Shown here piece after piece: positions 16,605 through 25,507 of a stretch of 64,000 bases of DNA. Both the position numbers and the translations under genes were made by a program. The stretch is from Pseudomonadales bacterium (GTDB lineage: Bacteria > Pseudomonadota > Gammaproteobacteria > Pseudomonadales > Azotimanducaceae). The notes below the pieces were generated by a model. It was not told the origin of the DNA and did not search any database. It worked only from the letters and a program-made list of their open reading frames with translations. The stretch lies in contig JANQKS010000056.1 in NCBI GenBank assembly GCA_028281005.1, positions 1-64,000 on the forward strand, in the 5' to 3' direction. Within the stretch, counting starts at the first letter, position 1; each line of letters begins with the position of its first letter.

Positions 16605-18089
16605 TCAATCGATTCGGCGCAGCACAAAACTGTGGCGTTTGAGGCCCGCCACCTCACCGTTATCCCCACGTTCAAACACCCAAGGCTCTCGCTCTTCACC
16701 GTCATCCGTGACACGCACAAATTCATCATCAACCACGTGTTTAAGTTTGAGGATGTCGTTGAGGTTGTCACTCGGCAGGTTAATTAGCGCCAGTTGCTCA
16801 CCCCAGACGCGCACAGCCACTTCCCCACCCCAGATGCCTGGTGAAAAGTTGCCGACATAGGGGGACAAGTCTACTAACGATTGTTCGGCAGCAGCCGCTT
16901 CCGGTGCAGTCTCCTCACCCAGCGCGGCCTGCAGCGCGGGTCCAATGACGCGTAACATGCCGGCAGTGATGTCGCTAGCATTACCATCCGCAGCGTTGGT
17001 GAGCGCTATGGCTGCAAGTTTATATTTGGGCACCATCATGAAACTGGTGATGTAGCCGGGACAACCGCCAGTGTGGCCCACCAAGGTTGAGCCTTGCACT
17101 TCAGTCACCACAAATCCCAATCCCCAGCTGGTTTTCCAATCGTCATCCACCCAGTGGACACGCTGCATCTCGCGAAGCGTATTGGCGTCCAACACCGCAT
17201 CGTCACCTTCGCCGCCCAGCAGGCGGAATTGCCAGCTGGCAAACCCGGCCAGATCCTTAACCGTCGAGGTAAAACCTGCCGCCGGCGCAATTGCCCGGCT
17301 ATCAAACGGCGCCACGGTCGTACGGCTGCCGTCCCGTTGTTTGCCGCTGTAACCGATGGCCATTTGTTTTCCGTGTAGCTCTTGCGGGAAATACGGGCGG
17401 GTATCGTCGAGTCCAAGCGGGTTGAGCACATTGGTCCGGATGTACTCCGCATAAGGGCGACCGGAGCGCGCAGCGATGATCTCACCGGCCAGGGTAATAC
17501 CCAAATTGGAGTATTGGAAACGGGTGTCCGCAGGATACAGCGTGGCCTGCTGCGCCAGTTGCGTCATCATCGCCTGGCGGTCGGGAAACGGAAAATTGCT
17601 GGCAGACCAATAGGGAAAATCTGATTCCCGCGGCAAGCCGGAAGAGTGCGTTAGCAGGCCATGGATACGGGCCGGCCCAGCGTGCGGATGGTTCTCTTCG
17701 ATGTCGTACCACGCCAGGTGTTGCGCCACCGGGTCGCGCAGCGCAAGTTCTCCCGCGTCGCGCAACTGCATCACACCAATGCTGGTAAACAATTTAGAGA
17801 TACTGCAAATACTATAAATAGTATCTGCATCAGCGGGCACTTTGCCGCGCACGTTAGCGTAGCCGTACCCTTTTTCAAACAACAGCGTTTGATCTGCCAC
17901 AATACCCACCGACACGCCGGGAATCTGTTCATAGGTTTGTGTCCCCAGCAGCCACGCGTCCAGCGTCGCCAGCGCACCTTGCACTTCCGGGTGTTGCGCA
18001 AGCCCCGGCGTTTCGACTGCGTCGGCCTGTGCCGTCATCGCGCTAAGCAGTAGCAGCTTCAGAAAGAGGAGGCGTGCAAATATCAACAT
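16605..18089 (-). CDS. Serine hydrolase, class C beta-lactamase fold
   Basis: A 494-residue exported hydrolase of the beta-lactamase/esterase (EstB, penicillin-binding-protein-like) family. The signal peptide ends near residue 22. The nucleophile motif SISK is at 96-99, a YSN triad follows near residue 190, and the third motif is HTGG. A C-terminal beta domain of about 90 residues (from LSPYVGNF) resembles the extension of many such esterases. It could be an esterase, D-amino-peptidase or carboxypeptidase; substrate is not readable. The downstream MFS gene on the same strand (21-base gap) may move its product. Confidence 0.85.
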   Translation of the reverse strand: MLIFARLLFLKLLLLSAMTAQADAVETPGLAQHPEVQGALATLDAWLLGTQTYEQIPGVSVGIVADQTLLFEKGYGYANVRGKVPADADTIYSICSISKLFTSIGVMQLRDAGELALRDPVAQHLAWYDIEENHPHAGPARIHGLLTHSSGLPRESDFPYWSASNFPFPDRQAMMTQLAQQATLYPADTRFQYSNLGITLAGEIIAARSGRPYAEYIRTNVLNPLGLDDTRPYFPQELHGKQMAIGYSGKQRDGSRTTVAPFDSRAIAPAAGFTSTVKDLAGFASWQFRLLGGEGDDAVLDANTLREMQRVHWVDDDWKTSWGLGFVVTEVQGSTLVGHTGGCPGYITSFMMVPKYKLAAIALTNAADGNASDITAGMLRVIGPALQAALGEETAPEAAAAEQSLVDLSPYVGNFSPGIWGGEVAVRVWGEQLALINLPSDNLNDILKLKHVVDDEFVRVTDDGEEREPWVFERGDNGEVAGLKRHSFVLRRID

Positions 18090-18243
18090 GTTGGAGTCCC
18101 CCCAAGGGCTCGATTAGGGCAATCGCGTATTCTAGCACTCTAACGACTACGGACATTTTAGGTGCTCAACGATTGATGACGTGGGCACCTGCGCTGTGCG
18201 AAAAAATGTACACTGACGTTTAAGGGACGCCATAGGGGAGCAC

Positions 18244-19023
18244 ATGGGCAAAAACATCACGGACGCCGTCAACGAAATCTGCATGTGGTTCCCGGAGACC
18301 GAGCAAGTCATCGCCCACGGGTCACCGGATTTTCGTGTAGCGGGTAAAACATTTGCCACCTATGTCATCAATCATCACGGGGACGGCCATCTGGCACTGT
18401 GGCTGCGATCCCCCCCAGGCGCGCAATCCCTGTACGTGGACGCGGAACCTGAGTACTTCTACGTGCCTCCCTATGTGGGCCCGAAAGGCTGGTTGGGTGT
18501 TGACCTCGACAAAGGGTTGAGCTGGCTGCGCATCGCTGATCTGGTACGCGAAGCTTATGCAGAGGTGGCGCCCAAATCCCTGACTGCCAAGCTGCCGCCG
18601 ACCATCGAAATCGAGCCACCCACTGAAACCATAGATCCGGTTGAGTTTGATCCCTTCAGCGCCGCTTACGCGCAGACGCGCCTGGCAACCATTGAAGCGA
18701 TTTGCCTGGGCTTGCCGGAAACCAGCCGCGATTCACAATTTGGCAATCCCTGTTTCCGCGCAGGCAAAAAGAACTTCTGCACGTTATATTTCCATCAGAA
18801 GAGAATGCAGCTGTCGGTGTGGGTAGGAAGCGAGGCGCAGGCCACCTTAACCTTTGATACCCGCTACCGCGTACCCGCCTATACCGGACACAACGGCTGG
18901 ATAAACTTAGATATTGAAGACGAGCTGCTCGAAGCGGAAGCGCAAGCATTAATTCTCGACAGCTACAAACACTTTGCCTTGAAACGCATGCTCAAAGCGC
19001 TACCCGATGAACATGCCGACTAA
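18244..19023 (+). CDS. Tandem YjbR/MmcQ-domain protein
   Basis: A 259-residue protein made of two YjbR-like (CyaY-fold) domains. Domain one is about 1-115 (EICMWFPETEQVIAHGSPDF ... YVGPKGWLGVDLD). Domain two is about 140-255 (AICLGLPETSRDSQFGNPCF ... YTGHNGWINLDIE). The aligned blocks LPET/FPET, GxPxFR and GxxGWxxxDx appear in both halves, so it is an internal duplication; single-domain YjbR proteins are about 120 residues. The function of the family is unsettled (DNA binding has been proposed). GGGGAG precedes the ATG. The CoA-transferase follows after 12 bases, suggesting one operon. Confidence 0.85.
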   Translation: MGKNITDAVNEICMWFPETEQVIAHGSPDFRVAGKTFATYVINHHGDGHLALWLRSPPGAQSLYVDAEPEYFYVPPYVGPKGWLGVDLDKGLSWLRIADLVREAYAEVAPKSLTAKLPPTIEIEPPTETIDPVEFDPFSAAYAQTRLATIEAICLGLPETSRDSQFGNPCFRAGKKNFCTLYFHQKRMQLSVWVGSEAQATLTFDTRYRVPAYTGHNGWINLDIEDELLEAEAQALILDSYKHFALKRMLKALPDEHAD

Positions 19024-19035
19024 CTTAGGAGAACC

Positions 19036-20283
19036 ATGAGCGCACCCTTAGCACCTCTAGCACCCCTCGATGACATCACTATCGTCGAAGTCGACAGCTA
19101 TATGGCCGCACCCAGCGCGGGCGCCATCCTCGCCGATCTGGGCGCCAACATCATCAAGGTGGAGCCGCTTGCTGGAGATCCGCTGCGCGGTCTGTCCCGA
19201 CCGATCAAACGCGACGACATGGATGAGGTCAAACGCGGCTACGATTTTGGATTTGACGTCGACAACCGCGGCAAAAAATCGGTTGCCATCGCCTTGGACA
19301 AACCAGAGGGCGCCGAGTTGGTGCGCAAGCTGGTCGCCGGCGCACAGGTCTTCATGTGTAATCTGTTGGTGAACCGACAACAGAAATTTGGCCTTGATCC
19401 GGAAACGTTGTTCGGTGTGAAAGCGGATTTGGTACATGCCACCCTCACCGGCTACGGCACCACCGGTTCCGATGCCTGGCGCCCAGGTTATGACGTCACC
19501 GCGTTTTTTGGCCGCTCCGGCTTGTATGACGCCATGCGTGAAGGCGACGACGGCGCACCACCCATGGCTCGGCCGGCCCAAGGTGACAACACCACCGGTC
19601 TTGCCTTCGCCGGGGCCATCATGGCGGCGTTGCGCATGGCGGAGCGCACCGGTGAAGGCCAGGTAGTAGAAACTTCGTTGTACGAGACCGCAGTATGGAC
19701 TCAAGCCACGGACTACGCGGTGACTGCCAACGATCTGGCACCGGTGCGCAAACGCGCGCGCAAAGAGATGTTGGCCATCACCGCCAATCGTTTTCCCTGC
19801 GGTGACGGCAAGTGGGTGGTGTTTAATATGTTACCCGACGCGGCCTATTGGTCACGCATGTGCCAGGCGATCGGTGTTGAGGCGCTGATTGACGATGAAC
19901 GCTTCGTCGACTCCAGCAGCCGCTACCGCAATATGCCGGCCTTAATTGATCTCATTGATGAAGCACTCGCGGCGAAGAGCCGGGACGAGTGGGGAGAAAT
20001 TTTTGACAAAGCCGGTCTGATCTGGGGCCCGGTATTGGGTTTACACGAGGTCCCACAAGACCAACAGGCCAACGACCTGGGATTGTTTCCCAAAATCACG
20101 CATCCGGATTTTGGCGACTATCGGTCCGTCAATATCCCTATGCGTTTTGCCAATGCAGACGTCAAACCACAAGGTCCGGCCCCGCAGATTGGTGAACACA
20201 GCGTCGAAATTCTGCAAAACACCGGTTTGGATAACAACGCCATCAATACACTGATCAACGACGGCATTGTTGGCGCCCCTTAG
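19036..20283 (+). CDS. Family III CoA-transferase (CaiB/BaiF)
   Basis: A 415-residue CoA-transferase that would move CoA between acids, or between acid and CoA ester. LDDITIVEVDSYMAAPSAG (11-29) and GANIIKVEPLAGDPLRG (36-52) are the family N-terminal blocks. The nucleophilic aspartate is D153 in RPGYDVTAFFGRSG. TAGGAGA lies before the ATG. The upstream YjbR gene and downstream thiolase (53 bases) are on the same strand, which suggests activation and thiolytic cleavage of a shared organic acid. The substrate is unknown. Confidence 0.9.
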   Translation: MSAPLAPLAPLDDITIVEVDSYMAAPSAGAILADLGANIIKVEPLAGDPLRGLSRPIKRDDMDEVKRGYDFGFDVDNRGKKSVAIALDKPEGAELVRKLVAGAQVFMCNLLVNRQQKFGLDPETLFGVKADLVHATLTGYGTTGSDAWRPGYDVTAFFGRSGLYDAMREGDDGAPPMARPAQGDNTTGLAFAGAIMAALRMAERTGEGQVVETSLYETAVWTQATDYAVTANDLAPVRKRARKEMLAITANRFPCGDGKWVVFNMLPDAAYWSRMCQAIGVEALIDDERFVDSSSRYRNMPALIDLIDEALAAKSRDEWGEIFDKAGLIWGPVLGLHEVPQDQQANDLGLFPKITHPDFGDYRSVNIPMRFANADVKPQGPAPQIGEHSVEILQNTGLDNNAINTLINDGIVGAP

Positions 20284-20336
20284 TGAGTCGGCAACAAAGC
20301 ATGAAAGAGATAGATAAAGCGAGAGGATAAGAAGTT

Positions 20337-21524
20337 ATGCAAAACATCGTTGTGGCGGACGTCATCCGCACAGGTTTAGCCAAGGCGCACCGCGGTACAT
20401 TTAACCTCACCCGCTCTGATGACTTGGTGGCCCATTGCATCAACGCCTTACTTGAACGAAACCCCAGCGTGGAGCCGGCCGCCGTAGAGGACGTCATCCT
20501 TGGTTGCGGACGCCAGGTGGGTGAACAGTCCGCAAACGTCGCACGGCACGCGGTGGCACTGTCTAATTTGCCCGTTAGTGTGGCGGCGTCGACCATCAGC
20601 CGCGCCTGCTCTTCAGGCCTCAACGCTATATCGTTCGGCGCCAATCAGCTGTTAAGCGGCTGTGCGGAAATCATTATGGCGGGTGGCGTTGAATCGATCA
20701 CCGGCTTAAACCGGGGTAAACCGGCGGAGTTTGACGAAAACCCCCGCCTGCTGGAGGAAATGCCGGACATTTTCATGGCCATGGGGAATACCGCAGAGGT
20801 TGTGGCCCGCCGCTACCAAGTCAGCCGAGACGCCCAAGATGCATATGCGCTGCAGAGTCAGCAGCGCTACGCCGCGGCCCAACAAGCAGGCTATATCGCC
20901 GATGAAATTGCGCCTATGCAGGTCAAATGGCAACAGGTGGTGGACAGAGAAACCAAGGCCACGGAAGTGGTGGATGGCGTCGTCGACCGTGATGAGTGCA
21001 ATCGCCCTACCACCACCCTCGACGGGTTAGGTAGCCTCGGCCCGGCTTTTGAGGAAGACGGTACGGTCACCGCCGGTAACGCCAGCCAGTTGTCCGACGG
21101 CGCAGCCATGGCGCTGCTGATGACGGAAAAGAAAGCCGAGCAGTTGGGTATCACCCCCATGGGGTATTTTCGCGGATTTACCGTCGCCGGATGTGAACCC
21201 GACGAAATGGGGATTGGCCCGGTTTTCGCCATACCAAGATTGTTGGACTACACCGGTTTAACGCTGGACGACATCGATCTGGTAGAGCTAAATGAAGCTT
21301 TTGCCAGCCAGTGTTTGTACTGCCGGGACCGTTTGGGCATCGACAACGAGATCTACAACGTCAACGGCGGCTCCATCGCCATTGGACATCCGTTTGGCAT
21401 GACTGGCGCGCGCCTCACCGGCTCGCTGTTGCGCGAATTGAAGCGTCGCAATAAAAAGTACGGCATCGTGTCTATGTGTATTGGCAAGGGGATGGGGGCG
21501 GCTGGATTGTTTGAGGCCATCTAA
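20337..21524 (+). CDS. Thiolase (acetyl-CoA acetyltransferase family)
   Basis: A 395-residue thiolase of the degradative type. The acyl-accepting cysteine is C91 in ISRACSSGLNA. H351 is in IGHPFGMTGAR and the second catalytic cysteine C381 in SMCIGKGMG. All three catalytic residues are therefore present. AGAGGATAAGAAG precedes the ATG. It carries out CoA-dependent cleavage of 3-ketoacyl-CoA or the reverse condensation. Same-strand neighbours are the family III CoA-transferase and an exported aldo/keto reductase. Confidence 0.92.
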   Translation: MQNIVVADVIRTGLAKAHRGTFNLTRSDDLVAHCINALLERNPSVEPAAVEDVILGCGRQVGEQSANVARHAVALSNLPVSVAASTISRACSSGLNAISFGANQLLSGCAEIIMAGGVESITGLNRGKPAEFDENPRLLEEMPDIFMAMGNTAEVVARRYQVSRDAQDAYALQSQQRYAAAQQAGYIADEIAPMQVKWQQVVDRETKATEVVDGVVDRDECNRPTTTLDGLGSLGPAFEEDGTVTAGNASQLSDGAAMALLMTEKKAEQLGITPMGYFRGFTVAGCEPDEMGIGPVFAIPRLLDYTGLTLDDIDLVELNEAFASQCLYCRDRLGIDNEIYNVNGGSIAIGHPFGMTGARLTGSLLRELKRRNKKYGIVSMCIGKGMGAAGLFEAI

Positions 21525-21626
21525 CGCTGCACAGCCAGCTGCTTGAAGACCGGCACGCACAGGGGCGAACAGAGGCGAACAGGGAACAAGTTTACGCAGA
21601 CGAGGATAAATAAAGAGGGAAACACC

Positions 21627-22868
21627 ATGGACGATAAACGCAGAGATTTTCTTAAGGTCAGTGCGGTAGCCAGCGCCGCCTCCTTACTGCCGGCCACGAG
21701 CGCCGCCCAAGCCCGGCCGCAAAATACCGAAGGTGTTCAAAGTTATCGGCGTTTGGGCCGCACGGAACTCAAAATATCCGACATCTCTTTTGGCTCGAGC
21801 CGCCTGCGTGAGGGAGAAGACCATCTCGTGCACCACGCCCTCGACCGCGGCATCAACTATTTCGATACCGCGGAAAGCTACACCCGGGGCGCTTCAGAAA
21901 CCGTCATTGGCCGCGTCCTTAAGGGTCGGCGCGACCAGGTCTATCTTGTGTCTAAGACGCTCACCCGCAGCAGCACCAGCGCCGCCACCATGATGGAAGA
22001 TTTGGAAGGTTCATTACGCCGCCTGCAAACGGACTATGTCGACATTTATATGAATCACGCTGTCAATAGTGTCAGCGTGGTAGGCAACCCGGAGTGGCAA
22101 GCGTTTGTCGATCAAGCCAAGCAACAAGGCAAAATACGCTACACCGGCATTTCGGGTCACGCCGGTCGGCTCATCGACTGTATCGACTATGCCGTGGACG
22201 AAGATCTCATCGACGTTATGTTGGTGGGATACAACTTTGGCCAAGACCCCGCCTTCTATGAAGGCATTACGCGTGGCTTTGACATGGTTGCCACCCAACC
22301 CGATCTACCCCGGGTCATCAGCAAAGCCAAACGCAAAGATGTCGGCGTTGTGGCCATGAAAACGCTCATGGGCGGTAGGTTGAATGACATGCGGCCTTAC
22401 GAAAACGCCGGCGCCACCACCTATGCCCAGGCAGCTTTCAGCTGGGTGTTATCCAATCCGGAAGTAGACGCCTTGGTCATCTCCATGACCACCACCGAAG
22501 ACATTGACGAGTACTTGGGCGCCTCTGGCGCAAAATATGTGAGTGCAGAAGCGCGTCAGCTGTTGGATACCTACGCCCATCTCAACGGCGCCAACTATTG
22601 CCGGCATGCCTGCAATCTGTGTGAGGGCGCATGCCCCGCGGGTGTACCCATCGCCGATGTGTTACGCACGCGTATGTATGCTACCGACTATAAAGATGTG
22701 GACTTTGCCCGCCGCGAATATGCACTGTTGGCGAGCAATGCCAGCCCGTGCCTGACCTGCTCGGGTGAACCGTGCGCCAACGCCTGCCCGAACGGGATAG
22801 AGATCAATAAACTGTGTGCACCCACTCACCGCATGCTGAACCCGGGTCAGGGTGAACGCCTGGTTTAG
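21627..22868 (+). CDS. Tat-exported aldo/keto reductase with C-terminal Fe-S cysteine clusters
   Basis: A 413-residue protein. The N-terminus has a twin-arginine signal, KRRDFLKVSAV (about 4-14), followed by a hydrophobic stretch. The AKR barrel spans about 38-325, with YFDTAESYTRG carrying the catalytic Asp/Tyr, LVSKTL the Lys, and YMNHAVNS the His. The C-terminal 80 residues have two cysteine sets, CX3CX2CX3CP (about 335-350) and CX2CX4CX3CP (near 383-397), suited to two [4Fe-4S] clusters. This suggests electron transfer, not plain NADPH chemistry. ATG at 21627 follows GAGGGAAAC; the TTG/ATG options further upstream give a non-Tat start. larB follows after 56 bases. Confidence 0.88.
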   Translation: MDDKRRDFLKVSAVASAASLLPATSAAQARPQNTEGVQSYRRLGRTELKISDISFGSSRLREGEDHLVHHALDRGINYFDTAESYTRGASETVIGRVLKGRRDQVYLVSKTLTRSSTSAATMMEDLEGSLRRLQTDYVDIYMNHAVNSVSVVGNPEWQAFVDQAKQQGKIRYTGISGHAGRLIDCIDYAVDEDLIDVMLVGYNFGQDPAFYEGITRGFDMVATQPDLPRVISKAKRKDVGVVAMKTLMGGRLNDMRPYENAGATTYAQAAFSWVLSNPEVDALVISMTTTEDIDEYLGASGAKYVSAEARQLLDTYAHLNGANYCRHACNLCEGACPAGVPIADVLRTRMYATDYKDVDFARREYALLASNASPCLTCSGEPCANACPNGIEINKLCAPTHRMLNPGQGERLV

Positions 22869-22924
22869 CCAAGGGTGAACTGCGCAAATCACACCCCATA
22901 AGTAATGCACGATTAGGACAGTAC

Positions 22925-23662
22925 GTGGCACTTGAAGATGTATTAGAGGCCTATAAAAATGGCCAGATCGAATTAAACGAGGCGCTCACCGGTATACGCG
23001 GCGCCTATTTTGAAGACATTGGTCACACCATCGTCGATCACGACCGGGAACGTCGCACCGGTGCCGGCGAGGTGGTGTTTGGCTCGGGAAAAAGTGCGGC
23101 GCAGATTTCCGACATAGTGGCCACGCTGGTGGCCAACGAAGCCAACGTCCTAGTGACTCGCCTCGAGCCAGAAAAACACGCCGCGTTGACCGATCTGCCA
23201 AACAACGCGGTGTATCACGCCGATGCACAGCTATTGATTTGGCACGCCAAGCCACCCGCACCGCTGCCGCACCCAATAGCGGTGGTTACTGCGGGTACCT
23301 CCGATATTAATGTTGCCGAAGAAGCAGCGCTCACCGCGGAGTTTTACGGCAATCAAGTGTCCCGCATCTTCGATGTAGGCGTGGCGGGTTTGCATCGTAT
23401 ATTGGCCCGGCTGGATGAACTGCGCCAGGCACGCGTGTTGGTGGTGGTGGCGGGGATGGAAGGCGCTCTGCCCAGCGTGGTCGGCGGTTTAGTTGAAAGA
23501 CCGGTCATCGCGGTGCCCACCAGCGTAGGTTACGGCGCCGCCTTCGATGGCGTGGCCGCCATGTTAGGTATGCTCACCAGCTGCGCATCCGGCGTATCCG
23601 TGGTGAATATCGACAACGGTTTCGGCGCAGGTTTCCTGGCGAACTCCATCAATCGCTTATAG
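22925..23662 (+). CDS. larB: LarB, nickel-pincer cofactor biosynthesis carboxylase/hydrolase
   Basis: A 245-residue LarB homologue. LarB carboxylates nicotinic acid adenine dinucleotide and releases AMP to start synthesis of the nickel-pincer nucleotide of lactate racemase. The C-terminal PurE-like domain is visible in VVTAGTSDINVAEEAALTA (about 118-136), VVVAGMEGALPSVVGGLV (about 175-192) and VIAVPTSVGYGAAFDGVAAML (about 195-215). An N-terminal helix precedes it (DVLEAYKNGQIELNEA). The start is GTG at 22925, with AGGACAG upstream. larE follows 11 bases later, clearly co-transcribed. Confidence 0.9.
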   Translation: MALEDVLEAYKNGQIELNEALTGIRGAYFEDIGHTIVDHDRERRTGAGEVVFGSGKSAAQISDIVATLVANEANVLVTRLEPEKHAALTDLPNNAVYHADAQLLIWHAKPPAPLPHPIAVVTAGTSDINVAEEAALTAEFYGNQVSRIFDVGVAGLHRILARLDELRQARVLVVVAGMEGALPSVVGGLVERPVIAVPTSVGYGAAFDGVAAMLGMLTSCASGVSVVNIDNGFGAGFLANSINRL

Positions 23663-23673
23663 GATACGCCCAT

Positions 23674-24546
23674 ATGCAGGCCACCAATACAGCCAACATG
23701 GATGCCGACATCGCGCACAAATATGCCGCGCTAAAAGACAATTTGCGCCAGTACAACAGCGTCATCGTGGCGTTTTCCGGGGGCATAGACAGCTCCCTGG
23801 TGGCGTACGTTGCCGGTGAGGTGCTGGGTCAAAACGCATTGGCGGTGACCTCGGCGTCCGCCAGCCTTAAACGGGCCGATCTTGCGCTGGCGGAAAAGCT
23901 CGCCGAAGAATGGGGCATCCAACACCAGGTGATTGTCACCGACGAGCTGTCCAAACCCGAATACCGCGCCAATCCGGTCAATCGTTGTTTTCACTGCAAG
24001 ACATCGCTGTACACCTACTTGGATGAAATGGCACAAACTGAAGCGGTGGAAGTGGTCCTCAACGGCACCAACTTAGACGATTTGGGTGACCACCGCCCCG
24101 GTCTTATCGCCGCGGAAAACTTTGAGGTGCGCTCACCATTGGTGGAAGCCGGCTTTCACAAGGCAGACATTCGCGCGCTGGCCAATACCCTGGGGCTGAA
24201 AAACGCTGACAAACCCCAGGCCGCCTGCCTCTCCAGCCGTTTCCCCTACGGCACCCACATCACCCAGGATTTGCTGGCCCAGGTGGAAGCCGCGGAAGAG
24301 GTCATGTCAGCGCTGGGTTTTAGCCAATACCGCGTGCGTCATCACGGCGAGGTTGCGCGTTTGGAAGTCCCCGAAGGGGAGCTGTCCCGCGCGGTGTCGC
24401 TGCACAACGAACTGCAGCAACGCATCAAAGCGACGGGTTACGCCTTTGTTGCGCTGGACCTCGGCGGCTTCCGGTCTGGCTCATTGAACGAAACACTTGA
24501 CCCTAACCAGGTGCAGGTGGTGGAAATCACCACACCCACCACTTAA
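23674..24546 (+). CDS. larE: LarE, ATP-dependent sulfur transferase for nickel-pincer cofactor
   Basis: A 290-residue LarE homologue, which adenylates the LarB product and inserts sulfur. The PP-loop SGGIDSS is at 35-41. NRCFHCKTSLY has C105 and C108. The PQAACLSSRFPYG segment has C185 at the place of the sacrificial-sulfur cysteine of Lactobacillus LarE. The presence of extra cysteines leaves open a [4Fe-4S]-type LarE that does not sacrifice its own sulfur. AGGA precedes the ATG at eight bases. No larC (nickel insertion) or larA is found anywhere in this window. Confidence 0.9.
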   Translation: MQATNTANMDADIAHKYAALKDNLRQYNSVIVAFSGGIDSSLVAYVAGEVLGQNALAVTSASASLKRADLALAEKLAEEWGIQHQVIVTDELSKPEYRANPVNRCFHCKTSLYTYLDEMAQTEAVEVVLNGTNLDDLGDHRPGLIAAENFEVRSPLVEAGFHKADIRALANTLGLKNADKPQAACLSSRFPYGTHITQDLLAQVEAAEEVMSALGFSQYRVRHHGEVARLEVPEGELSRAVSLHNELQQRIKATGYAFVALDLGGFRSGSLNETLDPNQVQVVEITTPTT

Positions 24547-24572
24547 GCCATTTCCGCAGCCATCACCGCCAT

Positions 24573-25475
24573 CTAATTTTCCGCCGCGGAAGCCTGCTTC
24601 AAATACAACGCCAGTTGGCGGTCGTGGCGGCTTTGCGCGGTCAGCGGACCTGGGCGCACGTACGGCGGCCAGGCTGGTTCGCTAGCGGCTTGCACTGTGT
24701 CGCCCATAATGGTGACGCGTTGGATGATGCGCTCGCCGATGAAATCATTTAAAACAAAGTGCTGGGTGCAGCGGTTGTCCCACATCGCCACACAGCCTTC
24801 ACTCCAACGGTAACGCACGGTGAAACGCGGGTTTTTGACCCAACTGGTGAGGTGCTCTAACAACGCCTTGCTTTCTTCCGCGTTCACCTCAACCAGCCGC
24901 CGGGTGAAATGTTCGTTGACATACAGCGCCTTCGCACCGGTTTCCGGGTGCACCCGCACAACCGGATGTATGGTCATTTTGTCCGGACGGTTATGCGGTA
25001 AGGCATCGTGCAGCGCCGTTAAACCTTCACACAAGCTCTGCATCGGCGCGGACAGCTCCGCGTAAGCTTGCTCCAAATTGGTCCACATGGTGTCCCCGCC
25101 AACCTCGGGACACTTGACGATGTGCAACACCGACATGATGGAAGGTTGGGGTTCAAACGTAATGTCTGTGTGCCACTCGTCCGCCACCCCACCCTGACTC
25201 GCGGCCAGCTCAAAAATCCCCGGGTGTTGGGTAAAGGGGTTTTTCAGATTGGGGTGGTTTTCGATGCGGCCGAACTGTTCACCCAACGCCACATGTTCTT
25301 CCACGCTGATGTGTTGACCGGGAAAAAACAGCACTTTGTGCTGCAACAACAGCGCCTTGATGTGGCTGATGTCTTCCGCACTCGGCGCACTCAGGTTAAC
25401 TCCGGAGATTTCAGCCCCCAGGGCGCCAGCAATGCGTGTAACTTGCCAATTTGGCATGGTTTGTGGTTCAGCCAT
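24573..25475 (-). CDS. TauD/TfdA-family Fe(II)/2-oxoglutarate dioxygenase
   Basis: A 300-residue non-haem iron dioxygenase. The metal ligands are H102 and D104 in EWHTDITF and a distal His in RCTQHFVLND near residue 240. An Arg some 11 residues further on would bind 2-oxoglutarate. HPVVRVHPETG at about 170 is also typical of TauD. It could act on taurine, a sulfonate or sulfate ester, or a phenoxy- or carnitine-like substrate; no sulfonate transporter is nearby, so the substrate is open. AGGAGGAG precedes the ATG. Confidence 0.88.
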   Translation of the reverse strand: MAEPQTMPNWQVTRIAGALGAEISGVNLSAPSAEDISHIKALLLQHKVLFFPGQHISVEEHVALGEQFGRIENHPNLKNPFTQHPGIFELAASQGGVADEWHTDITFEPQPSIMSVLHIVKCPEVGGDTMWTNLEQAYAELSAPMQSLCEGLTALHDALPHNRPDKMTIHPVVRVHPETGAKALYVNEHFTRRLVEVNAEESKALLEHLTSWVKNPRFTVRYRWSEGCVAMWDNRCTQHFVLNDFIGERIIQRVTIMGDTVQAASEPAWPPYVRPGPLTAQSRHDRQLALYLKQASAAEN

Positions 25476-25507
25476 GTTGTTCTCCTCCTGCTGTTCGCCG
25501 CCGGATT

